Source: Clostridia bacterium (GTDB lineage: Bacteria; Bacillota; Clostridia; Oscillospirales; CAG-272). From it: a DNA stretch of 64,000 nt. Of the stretch, positions 43,618 to 53,531 are shown in pieces. The notes under the pieces are model-generated. The model searched no databases. It was not told where the DNA came from and worked only from the letters and a program-made list of their open reading frames with translations. The DNA is taken from positions 344,458 through 408,457 of the forward strand of contig JAFTKN010000010.1 of the NCBI GenBank assembly GCA_017453255.1, in the 5' to 3' direction. Numbering within the stretch: the first letter of the stretch is position 1; each line of letters opens with the position of its first letter. A program made the position numbers and the translations under genes.

Positions 43618-44130
43618 ATGCTTAAGGCTACTACTATTTATGATAAAAAGGTTAATGAAGAATTACTAAAATTTAATCTTATAAGTAACCCACTCAAATG
43701 GGTTATATATTTACTTGCTACTATTTGCAGTATTCTTCTCTGTATTTTTAACGCTGATAGTGACTTCTTTACAATTTCTATTTTAATTTTAGTTTCAACT
43801 TTAATTATTGATATTGTCTTTGTTTGTTACTATTTTATATCACCAAAGCTTAAGTTAAAAAAATTTAAAGATTCTGATATTATAACAAATGAAATTGAAT
43901 TTGATGAACATGCTATAAAAATCAAATCAAGATTCAATGGAAAAAAGGAAAATAATACCATTCCATATGAAAAAGTCTATAAGCTTCAAGAAGGTTCAAG
44001 TGCATTTTATTTTTTTGTTGATAAATATAATGCTTTAATTGTTGACAAAAACGGTATTGATGGCTCAATCGATGAACTGAAGAGTTTTCTTAAAGAAAAG
44101 ATATCAGACAAAAGAAACAAGCTTAAATAA
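43618..44130 (+). CDS. YcxB-like membrane protein
   Basis: The 170-residue protein has two transmembrane helices at about 25-50 and 52-75. A cytosolic domain follows that begins ITNEIEFDEHAIKIKS and contains IPYEKVYKLQEGSSAFYFFVDKYNALIVDK. This is the YcxB C-terminal-like (PF14317) PH-type pattern. Function unknown. GAGG lies a few bases before the ATG, and it is probably co-transcribed with ppa and perhaps with the tRNA gene that begins two bases after its stop codon. Confidence 0.75.
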   Translation: MLKATTIYDKKVNEELLKFNLISNPLKWVIYLLATICSILLCIFNADSDFFTISILILVSTLIIDIVFVCYYFISPKLKLKKFKDSDIITNEIEFDEHAIKIKSRFNGKKENNTIPYEKVYKLQEGSSAFYFFVDKYNALIVDKNGIDGSIDELKSFLKEKISDKRNKLK

Positions 44131-44132
44131 CT

Positions 44133-44217
44133 GCAGGTGTGGCGGAATTGGCATACGCGTTGGTCTCAGAAGCCAATGGTGTAAACCTTGTGGGTTCAAA
44201 TCCCATTACCTGCACCA
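44133..44217 (+). tRNA. tRNA-Leu (anticodon CAG)
   Basis: Class II tRNA of 85 nt with encoded CCA. The acceptor GCAGGTG pairs with TACCTGC, the anticodon stem-loop is TTGGT-CTCAGAA-GCCAA with CAG at 44167-44169, there is a long variable arm, and the T-arm is GTGGGTTCAAATCCCAT. It decodes CUG. Confidence 0.96.
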
Positions 44218-44254
44218 AAAAGGACACTGGTTTAAAACACCAGTGTCCTTTTAG
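44217..44254. terminator. Terminator after tRNA-Leu, shared with the convergent lipoprotein gene
   Basis: Stem AAAAGGACACTGG/CCAGTGTCCTTTT with a 9-base loop; it begins at the last base of the tRNA. Confidence 0.88.
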
Positions 44255-44838
44255 TTTACTATTATTTTTGCCTTTCCCTTTTCATATACCTCAAAATCTA
44301 TAATAACATCACCATACGTTACTTTTTCAAAAACAATGACTTTTTTATCTTCGCTTGTATTAATTAAATCTCTACCAAACTCATCGGTTGCTGATATATA
44401 CCAATTTTTAATCTCGCTATTTTCAATAGGAATAATTGAAATTTTAGTAATCGGTAGGTTGTTTTTATTTTCTATTAGAATTCTTCTTTTTCCATTTGCA
44501 AAAAATCTTTCTAATGAATTACTACCATCATAAACCATCATATTATCTAAATATTCATTTTTATCAATTTCATAAAACGCATAGAGTGTTGTGTTTTGAT
44601 GAAAAACGTAATCTTTATCAATAATTATAGGCTCAGTTTCGCTCAACGACCAACCTGCAAAATGATAGCCAGTTCTCGCTATATTAGGAAAATAATCTAA
44701 TGAACATCCATTTTCCACAGTTAGGGTAAACTCGCCAGAATCGCAAAACGTAACAAAAGTCACTTCCGATTTGCTGCATGAAGAAAGAACAAAGATTATC
44801 GAAGTTAATATAAAGAATAATAAAGCTTTTCTTTTCAT
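44251..44838 (-). CDS. Lipoprotein with one InlB-type B-repeat
   Basis: The 195-residue protein has a lipoprotein signal peptide (MKRKALLFFILTSIIF, lipobox LSSC, Cys21). It then has one Listeria-Bacteroides repeat: VTFVTFCDSGEFTL, GCSLDYFPNIARTGYHFAGWSL and NTTLYAFYE (about 26-93). The remaining hundred residues form a second beta-rich domain I do not recognise. It would be exported and anchored to the outer face of the membrane. I use the ATG at 44836-44838 with AGAGGG before it; an open frame continues upstream to 45015 across a terminator and is not coding. Confidence 0.82.
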   Translation of the reverse strand: MKRKALLFFILTSIIFVLSSCSKSEVTFVTFCDSGEFTLTVENGCSLDYFPNIARTGYHFAGWSLSETEPIIIDKDYVFHQNTTLYAFYEIDKNEYLDNMMVYDGSNSLERFFANGKRRILIENKNNLPITKISIIPIENSEIKNWYISATDEFGRDLINTSEDKKVIVFEKVTYGDVIIDFEVYEKGKAKIIVN

Positions 44839-44960
44839 ACCATCTACCCTCTTCTCTTTTGTTTTGTATATTTTAACATATACTAATTGTTTTTTCAACA
44901 AATAAATTTGTTTGATAATTCCATTTTTATATATGCAAAGCAATGTTTGAAATTTGTTAA

Positions 44961-45011
44961 TCCACCAAATAAAAAAGCACCCTTTTATTGGGTGCTTTTT
45001 TATTTGGTGGA
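44961..45011 (-). terminator. Terminator of the CAU tRNA: perfect 22-bp inverted repeat
   Basis: Arms 44961-44982 and 44990-45011 are exact reverse complements around the 7-base loop TTTTATT. The core stem AAAAAAGCACCC/GGGTGCTTTTTT is a normal terminator, but the arms extend so that the outer 7 bases repeat the tRNA 3' end (TCCACCA). Confidence 0.88.
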
Positions 45012-45081
45012 CCAACAGGGACTCGAACCCCGGACCAACCGGTTATGAGCCGGTTGCTCTAACCAACTGAGCTATTGGTCC
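45005..45081 (-). tRNA. tRNA with CAU anticodon (elongator Met or Ile2)
   Basis: 77 nt with encoded CCA. The acceptor GGACCAA pairs with TTGGTCC, the D-arm is AGCTCAGTTGGTTAGAGC, the anticodon stem-loop is ACCGG-CTCATAA-CCGGT, and the T-arm is CGGGGTTCGAGTCCCTG. The acceptor lacks an initiator-type C1-A72 mismatch. The CTCATAA loop occurs both in elongator Met and in the lysidine-modified Ile2 tRNA, so I cannot choose. Confidence 0.9.
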
Positions 45082-45200
45082 CTAAGCATGACAAACGTCA
45101 CGCATTATATTTTACACATTTAAGTTGTGTTTGTCAATACCTTTTTTTTATTTTTTTAAATTTACTATAAAATATGCAAATTAGATGCTATTTTATGCTT

Positions 45201-46577
45201 CTACTGTGTCATTTTTGGTGTATGCTTTTTCTTATAAATATGTAACACGATTGCATAATTGATTAGTAATGCCGTTATTGTTAAAACCCAAGTAATTGGA
45301 TGCACCATATATAAAACCGATAAGTCATGATATGCTTCAAATACAGTATATACCCACAATATTCTTACACCACAGGTACCTATCAAGGTAATCAATGATG
45401 GTGATAAGCTATAACCAAATCCTCTTATCGCACCTGGTAATATACCCATTATTCCCGCTAAAAAATATAATGGGAAGGTATACATTAATCTTTGATATCC
45501 ATATTCCATAGCAATAGGATTGTCCTTAATAAAGATAGAAAGAATTGGTGTCTTAAGAAGAAATGATCCTAATCCTAAAATTAGACCCAAAACTCCCGCA
45601 ACAGAAAGAGTATATACTAATACCTTCTTCGCTCGTTTAACATTTCCTGCTCCAACATTTTGACTCATAAATGTAGTTGTAGAATTATGGAAAGAATTAA
45701 GAGTTACCCATAATAGGCCTTCAACAGTGCCTACTGCTGCACTACCTGCATTTACGTCTGCATCATTAAAAGAATTTACACCTGATTGTAAAAATGTGTT
45801 TGACAAGCTAAATGCAGCACTCTGCAACCCTGCAGGCATTCCAATAATAACGATTCTTTTTAACTTTTCAAAGGAAAATGCAATTTTCTTGAAACTAAAG
45901 GAAAAGAGTCCTTTATTTATTATCAAATAAATAAATATCATAACAGCAGACAGCATTTGAGATATTACTGTTGCGACAGCAACGCCCACAACACCTAAAT
46001 TAAATGCTCCGCAGAACAAGAAATTAAGCCCTACATTTACAAGTCCTGATATCGCCAACATTAAAAACGGCTTTGTCGTTTCTCCTGCAGTACGAAAAAT
46101 TGCAGAAATAAAGTTAAACATCATAGAAAAAGGAACGCCAAACATCAAAATTTTAAGATATGTACACGCTCCATCGAAAACTCCACCGTCAGTTGGAGTT
46201 GACATTACAGAAAGAACTGGAGATGTAACGAAAAATCCAACAATGGCTACTATAATTCCTAATATGGGTGCTAAAATTACCGCGGTATCAATTACCTGCT
46301 TCACACCCTTATGATCACCCTTTCCATATAATCGAGATGATATTACATCTACACCGACGGAAAGTCCCATAAAAAAACCTATTAAAACATTGTAAATGCT
46401 TGTGGTTGATCCTACTGCTGCAACCGCATTTGATTTATCTGCTGAAAACTGTCCAACTATTGCTAAATCAGCAGCATTGTAAATACTTTGAAGCAACCCT
46501 TGTAACATAATTGGTATGGTAAATACTATTATTTTTTTGAAAAGTCCACCACTAAGCATATTTATTTTTTGTGCCAT
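45201..46577 (-). CDS. MATE-family multidrug efflux transporter
   Basis: The 458-residue protein has 12 predicted transmembrane helices in two homologous halves. It carries the NorM/DinF-like start LFKKIIVFTIPIMLQGLLQSIYNAADLAIVGQFS, GVDVISSRLYGKG, and the second-half GMPAGLQSAAFSLSNTFLQ. MATE proteins export cationic compounds with a sodium or proton gradient. The substrate is unknown. It is the last gene of the secA-led unit, one base after the preceding gene. Confidence 0.92.
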   Translation of the reverse strand: MAQKINMLSGGLFKKIIVFTIPIMLQGLLQSIYNAADLAIVGQFSADKSNAVAAVGSTTSIYNVLIGFFMGLSVGVDVISSRLYGKGDHKGVKQVIDTAVILAPILGIIVAIVGFFVTSPVLSVMSTPTDGGVFDGACTYLKILMFGVPFSMMFNFISAIFRTAGETTKPFLMLAISGLVNVGLNFLFCGAFNLGVVGVAVATVISQMLSAVMIFIYLIINKGLFSFSFKKIAFSFEKLKRIVIIGMPAGLQSAAFSLSNTFLQSGVNSFNDADVNAGSAAVGTVEGLLWVTLNSFHNSTTTFMSQNVGAGNVKRAKKVLVYTLSVAGVLGLILGLGSFLLKTPILSIFIKDNPIAMEYGYQRLMYTFPLYFLAGIMGILPGAIRGFGYSLSPSLITLIGTCGVRILWVYTVFEAYHDLSVLYMVHPITWVLTITALLINYAIVLHIYKKKHTPKMTQ

Positions 46578-46578
46578 T

Positions 46579-47934
46579 TTATGCCTCTGTATTTCTTTTT
46601 ATAGGTTTTAATGATGAAAAAGAAATTATCCTTTTGTACACATCATCGTGAACATAAAAAATAGTTTTCATCATTAATAAAATGAACAAGATTTCTATAA
46701 AAATATTAATAAAAATAAATCCACTAAATATTGGTAAAAGTAAAATATTGAGTGAATATGTGATCGCAGATACTATAGAGAACAAAACAACTAAAATCGC
46801 GTTATTTTTCATTTTTTCTTTATATTCCTGCATTTGATATGAAAAATCACAGCCTAAAAATAATTCCTTATGCTTCTCTAAACTATTTTTCCCATAGTTG
46901 TATAGCGTTGATAAAAGCATTACAGCTGAAATTACAGAAAAAACAGATAAAATCACACTATATACAGGCAACATATTATATAAATCATTTGCCTCCTGTA
47001 CAGCACCAATGTGATTTAATGTATATTTGCTATAAAATTCATTAATCTTGGCTGTTTCTATTACATGAAAAATAGCTTGTCCCAAGGTAGAGCCACATAG
47101 TATCCAAAACGATACTGTTGGTCTTTGATATCTTTTTTTGAAAAGATACGCAAAGCAACTAATTGCAAATATATATGCTATTGCGTCGGGAGTAATAACA
47201 TAATGACTATAACCAACATCAAATAAAAATAACAAGCCTATTAGCATTATAAACAATGCAGTAGCTGTTCTTTTACCTTCAAAAAATGCTTTGTTATTCT
47301 GTGCGTGGAATAAATACTCTTCCTCGCACTTTTGGGTAAATTCCTTAGTTATCGTCTTTTTAAAGTGCAAAATAGCCAATACAAGCCAAACAATACTAAA
47401 CAACAATGAAAACAAACCTGTAAATAAGAATATTATCGGCCTAAAACCAGTTAAATCAGGTATCGTAACGGTGTCTATTCCATTATTCATAGTAAGAGCT
47501 GTTAAGTCTGGTAAAACTGCAATTGATAATCTTACAATCATTGTAACTATTGTAAAATATTTTATGATGTTTGATTCCTCTGCTACTTTGCTTTGACCAA
47601 TATCAACTGATATTTTTGTCAAAAATCTAAACATATTTAAAACAAACGGAATTCCAAAAATAAGCTCTATAATCATAAAGCTAAATGACAACAATAATGA
47701 CATTGTTGCATCATTTAATGAACCAAAAAGAATCGTTATCGTCTTTACAAAGGAGATCAAACACATTTTGCGTGCAGAATTATAAGCATCCTCTGCGTGT
47801 CCAAAAATATATGTTGATTTGGACAAGGCTCTCATTATAAGCAAATAGCCAATAAAATCAGGCAAAATATCTATGTTTGATAAAAAGGGATTTGCCATAA
47901 AAATGAACGCTATAACAAAGTATCTCAATTTCAT
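46579..47934 (-). CDS. Polytopic membrane protein of unknown function
   Basis: The 451-residue protein is predicted to have about eight to ten transmembrane helices, with short charged cytosolic loops (KKTITKEFTQKCEEEYLFHAQNNK, YQMQEYKEKMKNN). The start MKLRYFVIAFIFMANPFLSNIDILPDFIGYLLIMRALSK resembles membrane proteins that pair with ABC or two-component genes, but I do not recognise a family. It overlaps the preceding membrane-protein gene by four bases and lies one base before the MATE gene. Confidence 0.7.
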   Translation of the reverse strand: MKLRYFVIAFIFMANPFLSNIDILPDFIGYLLIMRALSKSTYIFGHAEDAYNSARKMCLISFVKTITILFGSLNDATMSLLLSFSFMIIELIFGIPFVLNMFRFLTKISVDIGQSKVAEESNIIKYFTIVTMIVRLSIAVLPDLTALTMNNGIDTVTIPDLTGFRPIIFLFTGLFSLLFSIVWLVLAILHFKKTITKEFTQKCEEEYLFHAQNNKAFFEGKRTATALFIMLIGLLFLFDVGYSHYVITPDAIAYIFAISCFAYLFKKRYQRPTVSFWILCGSTLGQAIFHVIETAKINEFYSKYTLNHIGAVQEANDLYNMLPVYSVILSVFSVISAVMLLSTLYNYGKNSLEKHKELFLGCDFSYQMQEYKEKMKNNAILVVLFSIVSAITYSLNILLLPIFSGFIFINIFIEILFILLMMKTIFYVHDDVYKRIISFSSLKPIKRNTEA

Positions 47935-48581
47935 TTGTTATTTCCTCTTTTTTTGCCTATACCATTTTTCTTCTCAAATGCTCTATCTAATTTGTTGTTT
48001 AGAAAATCAAAAAATGGTATTCCTGATGACTTTCTCTGCATATTTTGATCATCCTCATAGCAAATCTTCATATAACAATTAAAAATAATAAACAAACCTA
48101 AAATTACAAATAAAATTTGTGAACCTACTGAAATATATCTCAATCTAAGCTGTGTAAACTCATCACTTATAAAATCATAGGCGAATGCAACAATTGCTCC
48201 TATCGAGATGAAAATTAAATTTACAATAGACATTACCTTTATTTTTAGAATGTCAACCTCTTTTGCAATTACGAAAATTGCGATCATTAGGCAGGCATTT
48301 AAAACATACGTTATCCATTTATAAACAAGTGAAATAATTACATATGAGGTGCTTGTTTCGGGCACAAACATAAATCCCAATATAGCAACTAAGATTGCAG
48401 AGACTTCAAGAATAAAAGATACTACTGCAGATACTACAAACATTTTATTTTCGAAAACAAGGTTTTTAAGAGAAAATAATATTATTCCTGCACCTAAAAT
48501 AAAGGTAAATACTGAAAATTCTGATAAAAAAGATCCTAAATAAGCAACGAAATAGCCAAAAAATAATAGTCCAAAGCCCAC
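47931..48581 (-). CDS. Small polytopic membrane protein of unknown function
   Basis: The 216-residue protein has about six hydrophobic helices and a basic C-terminal tail (DRAFEKKNGIGKKRGNNK). It starts with GTG at 48581, sharing a base with the secA stop TAG, so translation depends on secA termination; the ribosome binding site (GGCGGTGA) is weak. It has a similar hydrophobic pattern to the next gene (SVGSQILFVILGLFIIFN) and may act with it. No family recognised. Confidence 0.65.
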   Translation of the reverse strand: MGFGLLFFGYFVAYLGSFLSEFSVFTFILGAGIILFSLKNLVFENKMFVVSAVVSFILEVSAILVAILGFMFVPETSTSYVIISLVYKWITYVLNACLMIAIFVIAKEVDILKIKVMSIVNLIFISIGAIVAFAYDFISDEFTQLRLRYISVGSQILFVILGLFIIFNCYMKICYEDDQNMQRKSSGIPFFDFLNNKLDRAFEKKNGIGKKRGNNK

Positions 48582-51325
48582 TATTCATCACCGCCACTTT
48601 CTTGTGCACCACAACATTTTTTATATTTTTTTCCACTTCCACAAGGACAAGGATCATTTCTTCCCACCTTATTTTCGTTTCTAATAGGAGTATTGGTCTT
48701 TTTTACTGCTACACGTCTTTGACCGAACTTCATAAAGCCCTCATCTGTTGGCTTTGCAACCTGTTCTCTTGTAATTGGCTTATTAGCTGGCATTGCCGAC
48801 AATATTCCTCTTACTGTGTCATCACGAACAGAGCGTATCATTTCATCAAATAAGTCAGCACTTGCAAATTTATATTCATTTAAAGGATTTCTTTGAGCAT
48901 ATGCTTGCAAGCCAATGCTATCTCTCAAATCATCCATTGTTTCTAAGTGATCCATCCACTTTTCATCAACATTTCTAAGCAGGATAACTCTTTCTATTTC
49001 ACGTGCATTCTCTAAGCCAAATATCTCTTCCTTGCTTTTCCAAAGCTTTATCGCACGATCAATTAACAATTCTTTTATATTTTCTGCGCTATTATCATCC
49101 TTAAAATCATCAGCTGTGCAAAGCGTACCCAGATATTTATTTTTAAGCCCATTAAGATCCCAATTATCCTTGCTTCCATTAACAAATTCATTTACTGATT
49201 CGCCAATGGTAGTAATAATCATATCTTCAATTTTATCCTTTAAATCAACGCCATTTAAAACATCTGCACGCTGTGAATAAATAAGATTTCTTTGCTGATT
49301 CATTACATCGTCGTAAGAAAGAACATTCTTTCTACGAGAGAAGTTTCTGTCCTCTAAACGCATTTGTGCTCGTTGTATTTGTCTTGACAAAAATCCTACC
49401 TCAATAGGTGTATCTTCATCAAGGCCAAGACGTGTAACTAAACCAATAATCCTTTCACTTCCGAACAAACGCATAAGATCGTCTTCCAACGAAATAAAGA
49501 ACTTAGATTCACCAGGGTCTCCTTGACGTCCAGAACGACCTCTTAGCTGATTATCAATTCGTCTGCTTTCATGTCTTTCCGTACCAATAATATATAAGCC
49601 ACCAGCTTCGCGAACCTTTTCTGCCTCAGGTTCAATCTCTATTTTATACTTTTCATATAGAGATTTAAATACCTCTCTTGCCGCCAATGCCTCATCGCTA
49701 ATTGACATTGAGCTACCAGTTGCAAGTGCAATGATTTCCTCCTCGTAGCCATTTTTTCTCATTTCGCTTTTAGCAAGATATTCTGCATTACCACCAAGCA
49801 TAATATCTGTACCACGTCCAGCCATGTTGGTTGATATGGTTACAGCCCCAAGCTTTCCAGCTTGGGCAACTATTTCAGCTTCACGCTCATGATATTTTGC
49901 ATTTAATACGGTATGTGGAATACCACTTCCCTTTAATTTTCTTGATAACGCCTCTGATTTTTCAATTGAAACAGTACCAACAAGAACAGGCTGTCCCTTT
50001 TGATGACAAAATTTAATCTGCTCAATAATTGCACGATCCTTACCAGCAATAGACCTATATACAGCATCAACATGATCTTTTCGTATCATAGGCTTATTGG
50101 TTGGAACCTCTACAACGTCTAAGTTGTAAATTTCACGAAATTCATTTTCCTCAGATAGAGCTGTGCCTGTCATACCAGAAAGCTTTTTGTACATTCTAAA
50201 ATAATTTTGGAATGTGATCGTAGCAATTGTTCTGTTCTCTCTTTGAATTTTAACCTTTTCCTTTGCTTCGATTGCTTGATGCAAGCCGTCAGAATATCTT
50301 CTTCCTGGCATCAAACGTCCTGTAAAGGTGTCAACAATTACTACCTGACCATCTTTAATGACGTAATCTGTATCACGATGCATTACTCCACGAGCCTTTA
50401 ATGCCTGTTGAATGTGGTGATAAATCTCATTATTCTCAGGTGCTGTTAAGTTATCTATTCCAAAGAACTTTTCCGCTTTCGCTACACCATGTTTAGTTAG
50501 TGTTGCTGTTCTCGCCTTTTCATCGAAAATATAATCCTGAGCTACATCATCGTGATCAACCTTCATATCAAGCTCTTTAATCGTAAATTTGCTAAATTTA
50601 CTAACAAGCTGATCCGCCTTATCGTACAAATCGGTTGATTTTCTTCCAGCACCAGATATAATCAATGGAGTTCTCGCCTCATCAATTAAAATCGAGTCTA
50701 CCTCATCGACAATAGCAAAGGCATGACCACGTTGCGACATATCTTTCTTATAAATAACCATATTATCTCGAAGGTAATCAAATCCAAACTCATTATTTGT
50801 TCCATAGGTTATATCGCAATTATATGCCTTTTTCTTATCTTCCTTGCTTTGACCATGAACAACCAGACCAGTAGTCAATCCTAAAAATTCATGAACTCTG
50901 CCCATTTCTTCGCATCCAAGACGTGCAAGATAATCGTTAACAGTAACAACATGCACACCATTTCCTGTTAGCGCATTTAAATATGATGGCATGACAGCAA
51001 CAAGTGTTTTTCCTTCACCTGTTTTCATTTCAGCTATTCTTCCTTGATGCAATAGAATACCACACATTAATTGTACTCTAAACGGACGCTTTCCAAGAAC
51101 TCTATCAGCAACCTCTCTTACTGTCGCAAAAGCATCTGGCAAAATATCATCAAGCGTTTCACCATTTGATAAACGACCTTTAAAAATATCAGTCTGCCTT
51201 CGTAGCTCCTCATCACTCATCTTGGCATATTTATCAGCTAATGCCTCAATTTTATCAACGATCGGTACAATTTTTTTAATCTGTTTTTCACTATATGTTC
51301 CAAAAATTTTAGAAAATAATCCCAT
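48581..51325 (-). CDS. secA: Preprotein translocase ATPase SecA
   Basis: SecA drives Sec-dependent export through SecYEG. The 914-residue protein has Walker A in [12 protein letters not shown] (99-110), the [14 protein letters not shown] block, [24 protein letters not shown] and [21 protein letters not shown]. It ends with a zinc-binding SEC-C motif, [19 protein letters not shown]. The ATG at 51323-51325 has a GGAAGGG site 19 bases upstream with a small CGCC-TTTT-GGCG hairpin between, see findings. Confidence 0.97.
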   Translation of the reverse strand: MGLFSKIFGTYSEKQIKKIVPIVDKIEALADKYAKMSDEELRRQTDIFKGRLSNGETLDDILPDAFATVREVADRVLGKRPFRVQLMCGILLHQGRIAEMKTGEGKTLVAVMPSYLNALTGNGVHVVTVNDYLARLGCEEMGRVHEFLGLTTGLVVHGQSKEDKKKAYNCDITYGTNNEFGFDYLRDNMVIYKKDMSQRGHAFAIVDEVDSILIDEARTPLIISGAGRKSTDLYDKADQLVSKFSKFTIKELDMKVDHDDVAQDYIFDEKARTATLTKHGVAKAEKFFGIDNLTAPENNEIYHHIQQALKARGVMHRDTDYVIKDGQVVIVDTFTGRLMPGRRYSDGLHQAIEAKEKVKIQRENRTIATITFQNYFRMYKKLSGMTGTALSEENEFREIYNLDVVEVPTNKPMIRKDHVDAVYRSIAGKDRAIIEQIKFCHQKGQPVLVGTVSIEKSEALSRKLKGSGIPHTVLNAKYHEREAEIVAQAGKLGAVTISTNMAGRGTDIMLGGNAEYLAKSEMRKNGYEEEIIALATGSSMSISDEALAAREVFKSLYEKYKIEIEPEAEKVREAGGLYIIGTERHESRRIDNQLRGRSGRQGDPGESKFFISLEDDLMRLFGSERIIGLVTRLGLDEDTPIEVGFLSRQIQRAQMRLEDRNFSRRKNVLSYDDVMNQQRNLIYSQRADVLNGVDLKDKIEDMIITTIGESVNEFVNGSKDNWDLNGLKNKYLGTLCTADDFKDDNSAENIKELLIDRAIKLWKSKEEIFGLENAREIERVILLRNVDEKWMDHLETMDDLRDSIGLQAYAQRNPLNEYKFASADLFDEMIRSVRDDTVRGILSAMPANKPITREQVAKPTDEGFMKFGQRRVAVKKTNTPIRNENKVGRNDPCPCGSGKKYKKCCGAQESGGDE

Positions 51326-51491
51326 TTTAATTCGCCAAAAGGCGCCCTTCCATAATTATTCAGTATATATTATACAATAATATTTCTAAAATTTCCATAG
51401 TTATTTTAAATTTTATTTTATTATTTGATTCGTTATTGATTTTCTTTTAACATTATGCTAAATTATTAGTAATAAATTTGTGGAGGGATAT

Positions 51492-51965
51492 ATGCTACAT
51501 ATTGTATTATTAGAGCCAGAAATTCCTCAAAACACTGGCAACATCGCACGCACCTGCGCAGCAACTGGCGCTAAACTTCATATGATAAGACCATTCGGAT
51601 TTGAAATAGATAATGCCAAACTAAAACGCGCTGGCATGGATTATTGGTTTCATTTAGATATTTCATATTATGATAGTATAGATGACTTTTTTGATAAAAA
51701 TCCATGTTGTAATTTTTATTGCTTTACTAAAAAAGCTATCAAAAGCTATTGTGATATTGAATATGATGACGATGTTTTTTTCTTTTTTGGTAGAGAAAGT
51801 GTTGGACTTCCAGAGGATTTTTTATCTACTCATAATGATAAATGCTTACGGATTCCAATGAAGGAAGGGTTAAGGTCATTAAATCAGTCTAACTCTGTCG
51901 CAATCGCCTCATATGAATATCTACGACAAAAGAATTTTTTCGGACTTCTTCAAAAATATAAATAA
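51492..51965 (+). CDS. trmL: tRNA (cytidine(34)-2'-O)-methyltransferase TrmL
   Basis: The 157-residue SPOUT enzyme methylates the ribose of the wobble nucleotide in some tRNA-Leu species. Motifs are EPEIPQNTGNIARTCAATG, FFGRESVGLP and RIPMKEGLRSLNQSNSVAIASYE. A GTG 12 bases upstream overlaps the GGAGGG site, so the ATG at 51492 is the start. A tRNA-Leu is encoded at 44133-44217 in this window. Confidence 0.95.
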   Translation: MLHIVLLEPEIPQNTGNIARTCAATGAKLHMIRPFGFEIDNAKLKRAGMDYWFHLDISYYDSIDDFFDKNPCCNFYCFTKKAIKSYCDIEYDDDVFFFFGRESVGLPEDFLSTHNDKCLRIPMKEGLRSLNQSNSVAIASYEYLRQKNFFGLLQKYK

Positions 51966-51992
51966 AAAAACTCGCATTTTGCGAGTTTTTTT
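51964..51992. terminator. Bidirectional terminator
   Basis: AAAAAAACTCGC/GCGAGTTTTTTT stem with a 5-base loop between convergent trmL and cls. Confidence 0.9.
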
Positions 51993-51993
51993 A

Positions 51994-53502
51994 TTAAAAC
52001 ATTGGAGAAAATGCTGACAAAACTCCTCTTAATACACGTGTAAATATTGAAACCTTACACTTCTCTTTTGTAATAGGAATGCTTTGCGAAAGCATAGTGT
52101 TGTAGTCGAATAATATGTCCTTAATTGAATCAGTCTTATACAGCCACACTCCATTTTCAAAGCTTAAATAGAAGCTTCGATAATCAAAATTTATGCTTCC
52201 AATAGTTGCGATTTCATCATCAGCCACTACTATTTTAGAATGATTGAAGCCTTTTTTATACTCATAAATTTTAACTCCAGCTTCGATTAGCCGTAAATAA
52301 AAAGATTTTGTTACTTGATTAACTATTTTCTTGTCTGGAATATGTGGAACTATTATTCTTACATCTATCCCTCTCTTAGAGGCATTGGTAATGGTTCTTA
52401 ACATTTCATCATCAACAACGAAATATGGTGTACTAATATAAACGTATCGCTTAGCAGTAGAAATTATATTCATATATACGTTTTCGCCCACTAATTCATC
52501 ATCTAATGGACTATCAATATATGGTTGTACTATTCCACTTTCCTCATATTCATTATCAAAAGTTGGTATTGTTGTGCTAATCTTTTCCTTTGTAATGTGT
52601 TCCCACATACACAAAAAATAAATCTCACACGAAAAAGCTCCCTCTCCATACAAAGCAATACCACTATCCTTCCAATATCCAAATCTTTCTACTTTGTTTA
52701 TATATTCATCTGCTATATTTATACCACCAGTATAAGCAATCTTGCTGTCAATTGTAACTATTTTCCTATGATCTCTATTGTTCAAAACCAAATCAAGAAC
52801 AGGTACAAATAAATTAAAGCCCTTTATTTTAATACCACTCTTTTTAAGTGTTGAAATTTCTTTAAATGTTAGTTTATCTAAGCATCCTACATCATCATAA
52901 ATAATTTTTACATCGACTCCTTGAGAAGCCTTGCGTGTTATAATATCTTTGATTCTACTCCACATGTAACCTGGTTTTATAATGAAGAATTCAAGATAAA
53001 TGCTTTTTTCTGCAAGTTCTAAATCGGATAATAATGATTCAAAATATTGTTCACCACTACTAAAATATTTTGTTTTTGTATTCTTATATGGAGATGAGAA
53101 TGAATATTGCTTTATATAATTAGACTGTCTTTGTGCGTATATATCACCGATTTTTACTCGACTTGATGTTTTCAAGGTCTCTCTTACCCTAAGATTAATC
53201 ATCCCCATTTTTTTGGCTCTTCTCTTTTTGAATAAGCGTCCACTGAGCAAAATATATACGCTTACTCCAAACATAGGTAAGCCAAGAAGCAAAAGCAACC
53301 AAGCTATTTTATAGCCAGGATTAGCACGAGTATTAATAACTATTAAGCTTAAAAACATACCTACAACAAACATTGTTGCATAATAGTAAACAAATAGTCC
53401 ACTAAAATACATATTTATCAGAAGAATAACTATAAATTGCAATAGTATTCCAGCACATGTTTGGACAAACCTGCTCGTGAACAGTTTTAATATTCCTTTC
53501 AT
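51994..53502 (-). CDS. cls: Cardiolipin synthase (phospholipase D family)
   Basis: The 502-residue protein has N-terminal membrane helices (about 10-75) and two PLD domains. HKD motifs are in NNRDHRKIVTIDSKIAYTGG and FNHSKIVVADDEIATIGSIN. The latter is followed by NFDYRSFYLSFENG, as in bacterial Cls. It condenses two phosphatidylglycerols into cardiolipin at the membrane. Ribosome binding site GAAAGGAAG. Monocistronic or last before the shared terminator. Confidence 0.93.
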   Translation of the reverse strand: MKGILKLFTSRFVQTCAGILLQFIVILLINMYFSGLFVYYYATMFVVGMFLSLIVINTRANPGYKIAWLLLLLGLPMFGVSVYILLSGRLFKKRRAKKMGMINLRVRETLKTSSRVKIGDIYAQRQSNYIKQYSFSSPYKNTKTKYFSSGEQYFESLLSDLELAEKSIYLEFFIIKPGYMWSRIKDIITRKASQGVDVKIIYDDVGCLDKLTFKEISTLKKSGIKIKGFNLFVPVLDLVLNNRDHRKIVTIDSKIAYTGGINIADEYINKVERFGYWKDSGIALYGEGAFSCEIYFLCMWEHITKEKISTTIPTFDNEYEESGIVQPYIDSPLDDELVGENVYMNIISTAKRYVYISTPYFVVDDEMLRTITNASKRGIDVRIIVPHIPDKKIVNQVTKSFYLRLIEAGVKIYEYKKGFNHSKIVVADDEIATIGSINFDYRSFYLSFENGVWLYKTDSIKDILFDYNTMLSQSIPITKEKCKVSIFTRVLRGVLSAFSPMF

Positions 53503-53531
53503 TTTACACTTCCTTTCTTACGTTTTTATAA

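Noticed and set aside
44839..45015. Upstream in-frame extension of the lipoprotein gene
   Set aside because: It would cross the tRNA terminator and place 59 residues in front of a clear lipoprotein signal peptide.
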